In this document: positions 35,001-42,270 of the stretch, in pieces
How positions within the stretch are numbered: the first letter of the stretch is position 1
Layout of the letters: every line of letters starts with the position of its first letter
DNA from: an uncultured Paracoccaceae bacterium
Lineage (GTDB): Bacteria; Pseudomonadota; Alphaproteobacteria; Rhodobacterales; Rhodobacteraceae
Length of the DNA stretch: 64,000 bases
Direction of reading: 5' to 3'
NCBI GenBank assembly: GCA_937927675.1
Contig: CALBSG010000160.1
Coordinates: 1-64,000 of the forward strand
Notes under the pieces: model-generated
The model's input: only the letters and a program-made list of their open reading frames with translations
Told to the model about the DNA's origin: nothing
The model's database searches: none
Program-made: the position numbers and the translations under genes

Positions 35001-35428
35001 GGTGAGATGCCAGCCTCCAACGGAAAGCGGCGCAGAAGTGTGGCACAAAAACTGTGGATGGTCTGGATGCGTAGACCGCCCGGCGTTTCCAGCGCGCGCG
35101 CAAACAGGCGGCGGGCTTGGGCAAGATCACCTTTGCCCAAGGATGTGCCTTCGCCCAAATTGGCCAGATCGCTGCGCAATTTATCGTCTGCCAGCATCGC
35201 CCAGTCGCCCAATCGCTTGAACAGGCGGTTCTGCATTTCGGTCGCGGCGGCCTTTGTATAGGTCAGGCACAGGATGCGTTGCGGTTCGGTCCCGGCTAAC
35301 AGCAACCGGGCAACACGATCAATCAGAACACGGGTTTTTCCCGAACCGGCATTGGCCGCAACCCAAGTGCTTTGTGCCGGATGGGCGGCTTGGATCTGGC
35401 GTTCTGTGGCGTCGTCGCGGGGCGTCAT
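32057..35428 (-). CDS. addA: Double-strand break repair helicase-nuclease AddA
   Basis: 1123 residues. AddA works with AddB to resect DNA ends for RecA, the RecBCD counterpart in Alphaproteobacteria. UvrD-type helicase motifs: 'TWVAANAGSGKTRVLIDRVARLL', 'ILCLTYTKAAATEMQNRL', 'HILVDEAQDTSPDQWKVIELL', 'LFVVGDKKQSIYSFQGADVAAF', 'VMTVHGAKGLEAPIVILPDT' and 'LLYVALTRPRSWLIV'. The C-terminal nuclease has 'RITIVDFKSNT'. ATG 35428 overlaps the addB stop (ATGA); the longer open frame upstream is rejected. Confidence 0.95.
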   Translation of the reverse strand: MTPRDDATERQIQAAHPAQSTWVAANAGSGKTRVLIDRVARLLLAGTEPQRILCLTYTKAAATEMQNRLFKRLGDWAMLADDKLRSDLANLGEGTSLGKGDLAQARRLFARALETPGGLRIQTIHSFCATLLRRFPLEAGISPGFRELDDRAAKLLRAQIVEEMAESLAPEVMAEMAGIYTGEDFTALMEQVTGARHGFTQTTDEAGLKSAFGLDPADSAAKLMADSFLGNEATLISGLLPILHASGTNDQKAATRLAALNLDTPGFAELIVLEKLLLHSDEVKDVDKRLTAKIDAFPTKDARISFAHRMDQLNALMLRIEQARPRRIGLEATAKTRALHRFAAAFLPIYERAKSLRGWLDFDDLIARAKGLLTDRSVAQWVLYRLDGGIDHILVDEAQDTSPDQWKVIELLAEEFTAGEGAQADRERTLFVVGDKKQSIYSFQGADVAAFDDKHALFQTKFAAVSKTFADMELLHSFRSASAILNLVDETFREGFNRALGDAPNHLAFHAQLPGRVDLWPLIEPVKAEEDENWDDPVDLISETHHTAQLANKIAAEIHALIAAGTAIPDEKGQPRAIHAGDFLILVQRRSALFSEIIRACKQQGLPIAGADRLKLGGELAVKDLAALLSFLATPEDDLALAAVLRSPLCGWGEDELFRLAHGRKGYLWEALRDYPADHDTLRMLHDLRDQADFLRPFDLLDRVLTRHHGRQRMLARLGDEAEDGIDELLSQALAYEQSEVPSLTGFLIWMETDDITVKRQMDGAGDKIRVMTVHGAKGLEAPIVILPDTTDRNPRDLDEIYRLPDGLPVWKTPADASPAAIRDTRARRKTDQAAESARLLYVALTRPRSWLIVAGAGDAKTDRKEGPKPVQDWAWYRLVERAMRARGAETIAGGVLRLANGEWPAAILTSSEAKDTEAALPAWANIAAPEAQRPAQPLSPSDLGGAKALPGESLSLTEDQAKARGTAVHLLLEHLPAFAPADWPSAAANLIPDATLCSDALEEAQRLLQTSDLAWLFTPDSLAEAPFCARIGSSLISGSIDRLIVTADRITIVDFKSNTVVPKSADQVPEGILRQMGAYVAALRQVYPGRSVQPFILWTRSAQLMPLAPDIMSAALDRAAIP

Positions 35429-38385
35429 TCGGCACCCTCCTCTCCCACCGGCGCGGGATCGGCGCGGTCGGTCATTTGCCATTCGCCATAGCGTGCGAGG
35501 TGATCATAATCGCCTTCGATACGATCAGCGAAAACCGCCCGGCGCGCGGTATACCCTGTGTCGCGCAAGGCATAGCGGGTGATCAGGCGCAGGAATTTCT
35601 CCCATTCGCGATCGAGGTCGATCTTGGTGCGGTCGGTTTCTTCCACCTTCTGCCCGCTTCCAAGGCCGATGTAGGAATAGCTTGCCACCTCGCGCGGGCC
35701 AAGCGCCTCGAACCCACCCCGTTCGACCATCGCCGCCGTCAGTCGCAACTGCTTTTCATAAACGTCTTGCTGTTTGCTGGTCGGCGGCGTGCCTGTCTTG
35801 TAGTCGATCAAATGGACGCGCCCATCGGGCAGCGCATCAATGCGGTCTGGCTTGCCGTGCAGCGTAAAACCCGGCGGGTCGATCCGCAGGCTGCCGGGGG
35901 TTTCCAGCATGATGGCCGCGCCGCCATGCTTGCTGTCTTGCGTCAGGAAATGTTCGGCTGCGCGTTCCAGACGGGCCAGCCACAGCAGGCGGGCGGCAGG
36001 GAAGGGCGTGCTTTCCGCCAGAACCTCGGCGGCGGTCTGCAACAGACGGGCGCGGGCGGCCTCGCGGGTTTCCTCGGCCGGGCGCGCACGAACAAAGCGT
36101 TCCAGAATATCGTGCAGGGTGGACCCGCGATCACGCGGATCTGGGCTGGCGCGCAGGGGATCGAGCGGGCGCAGGCGCAGGCTATGACGCGCATAGATCG
36201 CGTAGGGATCGCGGATCAATCTAGAGATTTCGGTCAAGGACAGCCGGTCCGGCCGGGCCGCACGCGGCGGTTGCGGGGCAGGGCGTTTGGCGGGCTGGAA
36301 GCGCGGGTTTTCCAGCAGGTCGAACGAGGGGCGGTCAATGGCCTGCGCCATCCTGACCCAACGCGCGCCGTTTTCGCGCATGATTTTCAGCGCTTCCGGC
36401 CCGTTGATGGGTTGCAACCCGGCCATCAGATTTTCCAGTCGGTTCAGCCAGCGCGATGGCACCGTCTGCGCCTCGGCGTCGCGGGTGGCGCGGGTCAGGA
36501 TGACACGTGGGGCGGCAATGGCCTGTTGAAAGTCATGCGCCGACAGGCCGATCTGGCGTTCTGGCAACAAAAGGCCAGCGTCTTTGCGCATTTTGCGGTT
36601 CAACCACGGGTCGGGGTCGGGCGTTTTTGGCCAGATGCCATCGTTCAGCCCGCCAAGGATGACCAAATCGGCGCCCTGCACGCGGGCCTCTAACGTACCC
36701 CAGATCATGATCCGGGGATGCGCCTGAACCGCTTCGCGCACCTCGCCTTTGGCAAAGATCGCCTCAAAAAGGTTGGCGTATTCGGCCGGGGTGAACCGGC
36801 CACCATGGGCAGACTCGTCTTGCAAGGACTGAAAGGCTTCTTGCGCGCTTTGCCCGGCCTCTTTCAGCCAAAGTTCGCCCGCGCCGTCATCGGCAATGCC
36901 GCGGGCCAAAGCTTCGGCCAAGGTTCGGTGCAAGGATACCAGATCGGACAAGGCTGCGGGCGCGGCGGGTGCGAATTGGTCAATCACAGCGCCGATGGAC
37001 GCGGCCCATGGCCCGGCCAGCGGATCGTCACGGCTGTTCGCCCAGCGCATCAGATCAGTCCCGGTCGGGAAGATCGGGCCATGGCGGCGGATGGAAAGCT
37101 CCAGATCGCGGGTCAGCCGCAGATGGGTGCCGCGGTCACCGCCCGAGGCGGTCAACGGGTGCTTTAACAGCGCCAAAAGCTGATCGGCGGTCAGTTTTTG
37201 GCCAAGCGCCCGAGCAATTTGGCGCAGGAAACGCCCCGGTGGAGAAAGGTTCAGCGGTCGACCGGCGGAATCATCGGGCCGGATCGCCCAACGGTCCAGC
37301 GCCGCAGTCACCTGACGGGTGAGATTGCGGTCGGGCGAGATCAGTGCTGCGGTTTGGTTGCTCTCTGCCGCCTCTCGCAAAACCAGCGCAATGGCCAAAG
37401 CCTCGGTCCGGGTTGAGGGTGCCTCGATCAGTGTGAGATCGGCGGTCGCTGACAGAAGGTCTGGCAGGTTCGGCCCATCGCTGAGCCATTGGTCCGTGAC
37501 GGGGGCCGGCCGCAGCGCCAGCGAGATCAGTGCGTTTCGGGCCGGGCTGGATGGCTGCATCTCGCGCCAAGGCTTGATCGCTTGCGGGGTCAGGCCCAGA
37601 CGGTCGGTCAGGCGGCGAAAGCGGTATTGCGGGTGATCTTCCGCTGTCAGCGCGTCATCCATCCGATCCCAGACCTGTGCCGGGGTTTCAAAGTCAAACC
37701 CGGGCAGGACAAGGGCGCCTTGCGGCAAGCGGGCGACCAGCTCCATCAACTGCATTGTTGTTCCGCGCGATCCGGTGGAGCCTGCGATCAGAATTGGATG
37801 CGAGGGTGGATTGACCTGCCAGCGCTGGGCCAAAAGATCGGTAGCCATCGCAAGGCGTGCTTCGGCTTCCGGTGCGGCGGTTCTGTCAAAGAACTGGCTG
37901 ACAATCCCCAAGAACGCTTGGGTGCGCGCCCAATGTGCCGCGTGGTTGGACACATCAAGGGCGGCAAGCTTGTCTGGGTGCAAGCCTTCGACATGCAGCT
38001 CAGCCATCAGATCGGCGAGGCTGTCGGCAAGATCGTAAAGCGCATGGCGTGGGGCAAGATCCGGCTGCACATCGAGCAGGGCCGAAATCAGCTGCGCAAG
38101 TTCAAGCCGTCGGCGCAGCGCAGGCACAGCGGGCGGAAGCGCAAGACCGGGTTGATCGGCCAGTTCGGTCAAGAGCCGCAGGCGGGGCAAAAGCCGCGCG
38201 CCTTTGGCGAGGAAAAGATCTGTCACGCGGCGGCGCATGCGGCTGGTGTTCAGATAGATTTCCACCCGCGCCATGGCCTCGGGCGGTTGGTCGGCCATCC
38301 GCTCAATCAAGCCGGTGACGAGTTCGGCCGGGAAGTCGGCGCCACAAGGCAGTGCGAAAAGATGCGGTCCTGCGGTGTCAAACAT
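35425..38385 (-). CDS. addB: Double-strand break repair protein AddB
   Basis: 986 residues, partner of AddA. N-terminal inactivated helicase-like region with 'HPILIAGSTGSRGTTMQLMELVARLPQGALVLPGF', 'LVILGGLNDGIWP' and 'ARAVILTRATRDAEAQTVPSRWLNRL'-like segments. The C-terminal nuclease domain has 'HDILERFV' and 'RVHLIDYKTGTPPTSKQ'. Only one cysteine is visible (residue 14), so the Fe-S cluster of Bacillus AddB is absent. It overlaps murU by 8 and addA by 4 bases. Confidence 0.94.
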   Translation of the reverse strand: MFDTAGPHLFALPCGADFPAELVTGLIERMADQPPEAMARVEIYLNTSRMRRRVTDLFLAKGARLLPRLRLLTELADQPGLALPPAVPALRRRLELAQLISALLDVQPDLAPRHALYDLADSLADLMAELHVEGLHPDKLAALDVSNHAAHWARTQAFLGIVSQFFDRTAAPEAEARLAMATDLLAQRWQVNPPSHPILIAGSTGSRGTTMQLMELVARLPQGALVLPGFDFETPAQVWDRMDDALTAEDHPQYRFRRLTDRLGLTPQAIKPWREMQPSSPARNALISLALRPAPVTDQWLSDGPNLPDLLSATADLTLIEAPSTRTEALAIALVLREAAESNQTAALISPDRNLTRQVTAALDRWAIRPDDSAGRPLNLSPPGRFLRQIARALGQKLTADQLLALLKHPLTASGGDRGTHLRLTRDLELSIRRHGPIFPTGTDLMRWANSRDDPLAGPWAASIGAVIDQFAPAAPAALSDLVSLHRTLAEALARGIADDGAGELWLKEAGQSAQEAFQSLQDESAHGGRFTPAEYANLFEAIFAKGEVREAVQAHPRIMIWGTLEARVQGADLVILGGLNDGIWPKTPDPDPWLNRKMRKDAGLLLPERQIGLSAHDFQQAIAAPRVILTRATRDAEAQTVPSRWLNRLENLMAGLQPINGPEALKIMRENGARWVRMAQAIDRPSFDLLENPRFQPAKRPAPQPPRAARPDRLSLTEISRLIRDPYAIYARHSLRLRPLDPLRASPDPRDRGSTLHDILERFVRARPAEETREAARARLLQTAAEVLAESTPFPAARLLWLARLERAAEHFLTQDSKHGGAAIMLETPGSLRIDPPGFTLHGKPDRIDALPDGRVHLIDYKTGTPPTSKQQDVYEKQLRLTAAMVERGGFEALGPREVASYSYIGLGSGQKVEETDRTKIDLDREWEKFLRLITRYALRDTGYTARRAVFADRIEGDYDHLARYGEWQMTDRADPAPVGEEGAE

Positions 38386-39070
38386 GGTGGTCTGCCAGCA
38401 GGGCTTCGGCTTGCAAGATACCCTCGGGTCGCCCGACGTCGCACCAGCCGCCGCTGTGGATAAGCCCGAAAGCGCGCCCTTTGGAGATCATGTCATCCCA
38501 CAAAAGATTCAAGGAAAACGAGGATTTTTCGATGTCGGCCAGCCCGTCGGTCCGCAAGATTTGCGCCCCCAGATAGACAAGACCGGGCTTACCTGCGGCG
38601 CGGGAGATCCGTCCATCGGCATCCACCAGAAAATCGCCTGTGCCGGAATGACCCAAGGCCTGCCCTGTCGGCAAAAGCAACAAAAGCGCGTCCATTTGCG
38701 CCTCATCCCAGCGTGCCATGAGTTCGGCAAGCGGGTTTTCTCCTGTCCAGACCGCGTCACTGTTAAGCGTCATGACCGGGCCATTGCCCAGCATCGGAAG
38801 CGCCTTTTTAAGCCCACCGCCCGTTTCAAGGATGGCATCGCTTTCATCCGAGATCGAGACGGGTCTGCCGTTTAGGTGCTGGGCAATTTGGGCTGACAGG
38901 TAATGTGTGTTCACAACAACCGGCCCAGTCTGTGCCGCAACTCCAAGTTCAAGCGCATGATCTAGGAGTGGCCTTCCCGCCACTTCGATCAAAGGCTTTG
39001 GCCGATTTGCGGTCAAAGCCCCCATGCGGGTGCCGAAACCTGCGGCGAAGATCATCAGCGGGAGGGACAT
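38378..39070 (-). CDS. murU: N-acetylmuramate 1-phosphate uridylyltransferase-type nucleotidyltransferase
   Basis: A 230-residue sugar-phosphate nucleotidyltransferase: 'LMIFAAGFGTRMGALTANRPKPLIEVAGRPLLDHALELG', 'VVNTHYLSAQIAQHL', 'GGGLKKALPMLGNGPVMTLNSDAVW'. With AmgK encoded immediately upstream it fits MurU, which makes UDP-MurNAc from MurNAc-1-phosphate and bypasses de novo synthesis (the fosfomycin-insensitive route known in Pseudomonas). ATG 39070 overlaps amgK by 16 bases and matches the family N-terminus; an ORF extension to 39127 is rejected. Confidence 0.87.
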   Translation of the reverse strand: MSLPLMIFAAGFGTRMGALTANRPKPLIEVAGRPLLDHALELGVAAQTGPVVVNTHYLSAQIAQHLNGRPVSISDESDAILETGGGLKKALPMLGNGPVMTLNSDAVWTGENPLAELMARWDEAQMDALLLLLPTGQALGHSGTGDFLVDADGRISRAAGKPGLVYLGAQILRTDGLADIEKSSFSLNLLWDDMISKGRAFGLIHSGGWCDVGRPEGILQAEALLADHHV

Positions 39071-40059
39071 TTTGCGCCTATTTTGGCCAGAATTTCCGGG
39101 GAAGGGGCGGGTAAAAGGGTGGTGCAAAGCTTTGCAAGAGGCGCATTAACCGGATGGGACAGGTTTTGTTGCAGCTGGTGCCAGACCCTTGGCATCAGTC
39201 GCAGATAATCCCGCTTGCCCGCAACAAGGCAGAGCCGTGTGAAAACCCCCAAAATCCGCAGTGCACGTTGCGCCCCAAGAACGGCATAGCTGGCGTCAAA
39301 GCCAGCATCGGCCCCCGTGGCAACCTTGAAGCGGTCGATCATCTGCAACTCTGTTTCACGTGAAACGTCGCGTCGGGCGTCCTGCAAAAGTGAAACCAAA
39401 TCATAGCCCGGCTGTCCAAGTTGGGCCAATTGGAAATCCAGAAGCCCAACCCGCTGCACCCCGCTGCGAGCGGGCAGCCAGAGCAGGTTTTCGGCGTGAT
39501 AGTCGCGCAGGATCATCACGCGCGGGCCATCGGCATGGGCGGAAAGCACGTCTTCCAGCGCGGCGCGAAACCCGGCCCGGTCGCCCGTGTCGCCCAGAAT
39601 GGCGGTCCGGTACCAGTCTAGGGCAAAGCACGCGGCCTCTGCCCAATCTCCGGCGGAGAGGTTGGGCAGGTCGCCCATCGGGGCATGGGCTTGCAGCGTC
39701 AAAAGCGTATCGGTGGCCGCTGCATAAAGTGCGGGCTCGGCGCTTGGGTCGGCCTCGATCAGACGGGCAAAGACGCCGTTGCCGAAATCTTCCAGCAAGA
39801 GAAAGCCGTCATCCAGATCCTGTGCCATGCAGTGCGGCGCTGACAGGCCGATGTTCTGGAGGTGCTGTGCCACTTGCAGAAAGATCGCTGGGTCGTCGCC
39901 CTTGCCCGGCGGAGCGTCCATCAGAACGGCGGTTTCGTTGCCAAGCCGCAGCCGATCATAGCTGCGATCCGAGGCATCCCCGGCCAAAAAACGGCGTTCA
40001 GCCTTGCCCCAGCCGGCCTTTTCAACAAACAGCGCCGACAGTTTTGCGCGATCATGCAT
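39055..40059 (-). CDS. amgK: Anomeric MurNAc/GlcNAc kinase AmgK (aminoglycoside phosphotransferase fold)
   Basis: 334 residues with the APH kinase fold: 'RRFLAGDASDRSYDRLRL', 'AVLMDAPPGKGDDPAIFLQVAQHLQNIGLSAPHCMAQDLDDGFLLLEDFG', the catalytic loop 'VMILRDYHAENLLWLP' and 'VGLLDFQLAQLGQPGYDLVSLLQD'. In Pseudomonas, AmgK phosphorylates MurNAc at C1 for MurU. Start ATG 40059 overlaps the tsaE stop (ATGCATGA). A near-perfect parS site lies in codons for Asp-Val-Ser-Arg-Glu-Thr. Confidence 0.88.
   Translation of the reverse strand: MHDRAKLSALFVEKAGWGKAERRFLAGDASDRSYDRLRLGNETAVLMDAPPGKGDDPAIFLQVAQHLQNIGLSAPHCMAQDLDDGFLLLEDFGNGVFARLIEADPSAEPALYAAATDTLLTLQAHAPMGDLPNLSAGDWAEAACFALDWYRTAILGDTGDRAGFRAALEDVLSAHADGPRVMILRDYHAENLLWLPARSGVQRVGLLDFQLAQLGQPGYDLVSLLQDARRDVSRETELQMIDRFKVATGADAGFDASYAVLGAQRALRILGVFTRLCLVAGKRDYLRLMPRVWHQLQQNLSHPVNAPLAKLCTTLLPAPSPEILAKIGAKCPSR
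39352..39367. other. parS: Candidate parS site 3 (one mismatch)
   Basis: TGTTTCACGTGAAACG differs from the 16-bp parS consensus only in the last base and is internal to amgK. It lies about 17 kb to the right of the candidate origin. Confidence 0.75.
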
Positions 40060-40531
40060 CCGGAAAATCCCTTGCCAAAGCGCCACGCAGGTCTTCTCGA
40101 CCTCCAAGGTCAATGGTCACCCGCCGCCCGTCGCCCTCTTGCTGAAACCGCAGGCGAAGCGCATGGGGCGGGGCATGCCGACCCAGACGGTCGGGCCATT
40201 CGATCAGGCAGATACCGGTGTCGAATGCTGCATCTAAGCCCAGTTCCAGCACCTCATCCGGATGGCTTAGGCGATAAAGATCGGCATGCCAGATTTCGAT
40301 GTCCGCCTGATAGGTTTGCACCAGCGTGAAAGTGGGGGAGGGCACATCTTCAGCGCGGCCCAGTCGGGTTTGAATAAGAGCACGGCAGAAATGGCTTTTT
40401 CCTGCGCCGATCGGTCCCTCTAGCAAAAGGCAGTCTCCGGCGCGCAAATGCGCGGCAAACCAACCGCCCAACCGGGTGGTTTCATCGGCATCACAGAGGG
40501 CGAAAGACAGGGGGAGGGTGTCGGAAACCAT
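40052..40531 (-). CDS. tsaE: tRNA threonylcarbamoyladenosine biosynthesis ATPase TsaE
   Basis: ATPase required for t6A tRNA modification with TsaB and TsaD. P-loop 'CLLLEGPIGAGKSHFCRALIQTRLG', 'EDVPSPTFTLVQTYQADIEIWHADLYRLSHPDEVLELGLDAAFDTGICLIEWPDRLG'. 159 residues. It is the first gene of the tsaE-amgK-murU-addB-addA-trxA run, all overlapping or nearly so. tsaD is in the window at 52-53 kb. Confidence 0.95.
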   Translation of the reverse strand: MVSDTLPLSFALCDADETTRLGGWFAAHLRAGDCLLLEGPIGAGKSHFCRALIQTRLGRAEDVPSPTFTLVQTYQADIEIWHADLYRLSHPDEVLELGLDAAFDTGICLIEWPDRLGRHAPPHALRLRFQQEGDGRRVTIDLGGREDLRGALARDFPDA

Positions 40532-40572
40532 GGTGGGCCGACCTTACCCGCCCGGCCCGCAACCGCAAGCCT

Positions 40573-42165
40573 TCAGGCAAATTTCAACGCCTCGGCCTCG
40601 GTCAAAACGGGTCGTGCCTTGTCAGCCGGGTCATGGGTCCGAAACGCAGCCAAGGTCGCCCCGCCCGACAGGGGGGCAAACCGGCAGTGCAACAATCGGC
40701 CATCCAAAAGCCGGGTTTCGGCCGTCCAACTGACCCTGTTTCCAACGGTAGAAATGAACTCTTCCGCCTCTGACCACAGCCCGGCGGGTGCGGATCTGGC
40801 GCGCCAATGAGATGCGATGGTGCGGATCGAATCGTTGCGGACATCTTCTTCTGGATCATGGGCCCACATCACCGCGTAAGCCATGTTTGACATCACGAGC
40901 TGCCCGGACGGCGAGAACACCGCAACCGCCTCCTCCATCTCGTCAATGACGGCCTGGCCCAATTCCATATCCGAACGATAGCGGCGGCTGCGTGACACTT
41001 CATTGGTGATGTCTTCGACCATCAGGGCCAGCGCGCCATTTGGATGCGGGCGCCCGACCACCTTGAAGGTCTGGCCATCCGGCAGGTTCCAGGTTTCCTC
41101 ATACAGGCCCGACGCCGCCGCCTTTTCCATTTCCACCAACTGCCGCCGCCAGCTGCGGTAGTCCTTGGGTTCGGGGATCATGCTGCGATCGCGCAGCGCA
41201 TCAAGAAATGAAACAAAAGATGGCCGCAAGGACAAGAAATCGATTGGCAGCCCGGTCAGATCGACCATCGCGGGATTGAACAGTTGCAGCTGTCGCTGCC
41301 GATCAAAGATGGCAAGGCCCGTTGGCAATTGCGCAAATGTTTTTGTCAGGGTCTGCATGAAATCGCGCAAGGCCCCTTCTGCATTGACTGCGGCATCTGC
41401 TGGCAACGCAAAATTCAGGCGCTCCTCCCCGCTTTGCATGCCCTGAAGATCATACCAGATGGCTGTTTCGCCCGGCACCGCAACCGAAGCCCGTTGCCCG
41501 CGCGGGGCGGTCTGGCTGGCCTGACGCTCAAACAGCCGTGGCAGCGGCCAGCCCAGTTCTTTGCTAGGGGGCAAAGTGGCAATCGCTTTCAGCAAATAGG
41601 CGGTATTGGCCCAGACGACATCGCCGGCGTCTGTCTCGCGCCAGATCAACATTGGGGCCTGCGCGAGAACTTCGCGCAGTTGTTCAACCTCTTGGATCAG
41701 GGCGCGATGCGCCAGTGCGTCGGTCATCAGGGGTTTGCCGTCTTGCGCAGGGTCGGTCAGCGCAATGCGCGTCAAGCCGCCGCGCACTTCGGCCGACACC
41801 AAGAGCGCACGGCCCAAGGCAGAGCGCCCTTCGATCAGGATCTGACCCTCTTCGTCCAGCCGGCGCAGTTCAGATTCCACATCGGGGATATACAGGGTCA
41901 GATAGCCGATCAGTCGCAGCCAGTTGCTGCCCCTGCCACGGCTGGTCGCCAGAATTTGCCGTGCGCCCGGTGTGGCATCAACCAGCACCTCGCCATCAAA
42001 CAAATAGACCGTTCCCGAACCGCCCTCACCCGGATGCGCGACGTCGGAAAACACCGATCCTGTCTGCCGTTTGGGGGGTGTCTGTAGTGCGTTTACAACC
42101 AACAGACCCGCCACCGCGGCGACAAAGGCAATCAGCACGAGCGCGAGGCCAAAAATCCAGTCCAA
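40573..42165 (-). CDS. divL: PAS-domain protein resembling Rhodobacter DivL
   Basis: 530 residues. One N-terminal membrane helix (about 4-26) is followed by several PAS-type regions: roughly 45-130, 160-240, 280-400 ('FAQLPTGLAIFDRQRQLQLFNPAMVDLTGLP') and 395-520 ('VIDEMEEAVAVFSPSGQLVMSNMAYAVMW'). No histidine-kinase HisKA/HATPase motif is present; the protein ends after the last PAS. Rhodobacter capsulatus carries a PAS protein called DivL that acts on the CckA-CtrA pathway; the position next to regB agrees with my memory of that locus. The start is TTG 42165, preceded by GGAGA at about 8 bases. A CtrA-type box lies upstream. Confidence 0.7.
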   Translation of the reverse strand: MDWIFGLALVLIAFVAAVAGLLVVNALQTPPKRQTGSVFSDVAHPGEGGSGTVYLFDGEVLVDATPGARQILATSRGRGSNWLRLIGYLTLYIPDVESELRRLDEEGQILIEGRSALGRALLVSAEVRGGLTRIALTDPAQDGKPLMTDALAHRALIQEVEQLREVLAQAPMLIWRETDAGDVVWANTAYLLKAIATLPPSKELGWPLPRLFERQASQTAPRGQRASVAVPGETAIWYDLQGMQSGEERLNFALPADAAVNAEGALRDFMQTLTKTFAQLPTGLAIFDRQRQLQLFNPAMVDLTGLPIDFLSLRPSFVSFLDALRDRSMIPEPKDYRSWRRQLVEMEKAAASGLYEETWNLPDGQTFKVVGRPHPNGALALMVEDITNEVSRSRRYRSDMELGQAVIDEMEEAVAVFSPSGQLVMSNMAYAVMWAHDPEEDVRNDSIRTIASHWRARSAPAGLWSEAEEFISTVGNRVSWTAETRLLDGRLLHCRFAPLSGGATLAAFRTHDPADKARPVLTEAEALKFA

Positions 42166-42221
42166 AGCGATTTCTCCGAAATTCGGATTATTTCCAATTT
42201 TCTCAACTTATGGGGGAATAG

Positions 42222-42237
42222 TTAAACGGTTGTTAAC
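42222..42237. promoter_or_regulatory. CtrA-type binding box
   Basis: TTAA-N7-TTAAC, the full CtrA consensus, with spacer ACGGTTG. It lies 57 bases upstream of the PAS/DivL-like gene start, in the 105-bp gap to regB. Confidence 0.65.
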
Positions 42238-42270
42238 GCCTAAGTTCAGGTGCCGTGTTTGAGATGCCGT

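Noticed and set aside
35254..36693. 479-codon plus-strand open frame over addB
   Set aside because: Antisense shadow of addB in GC-rich DNA, with no ribosome site or family match.
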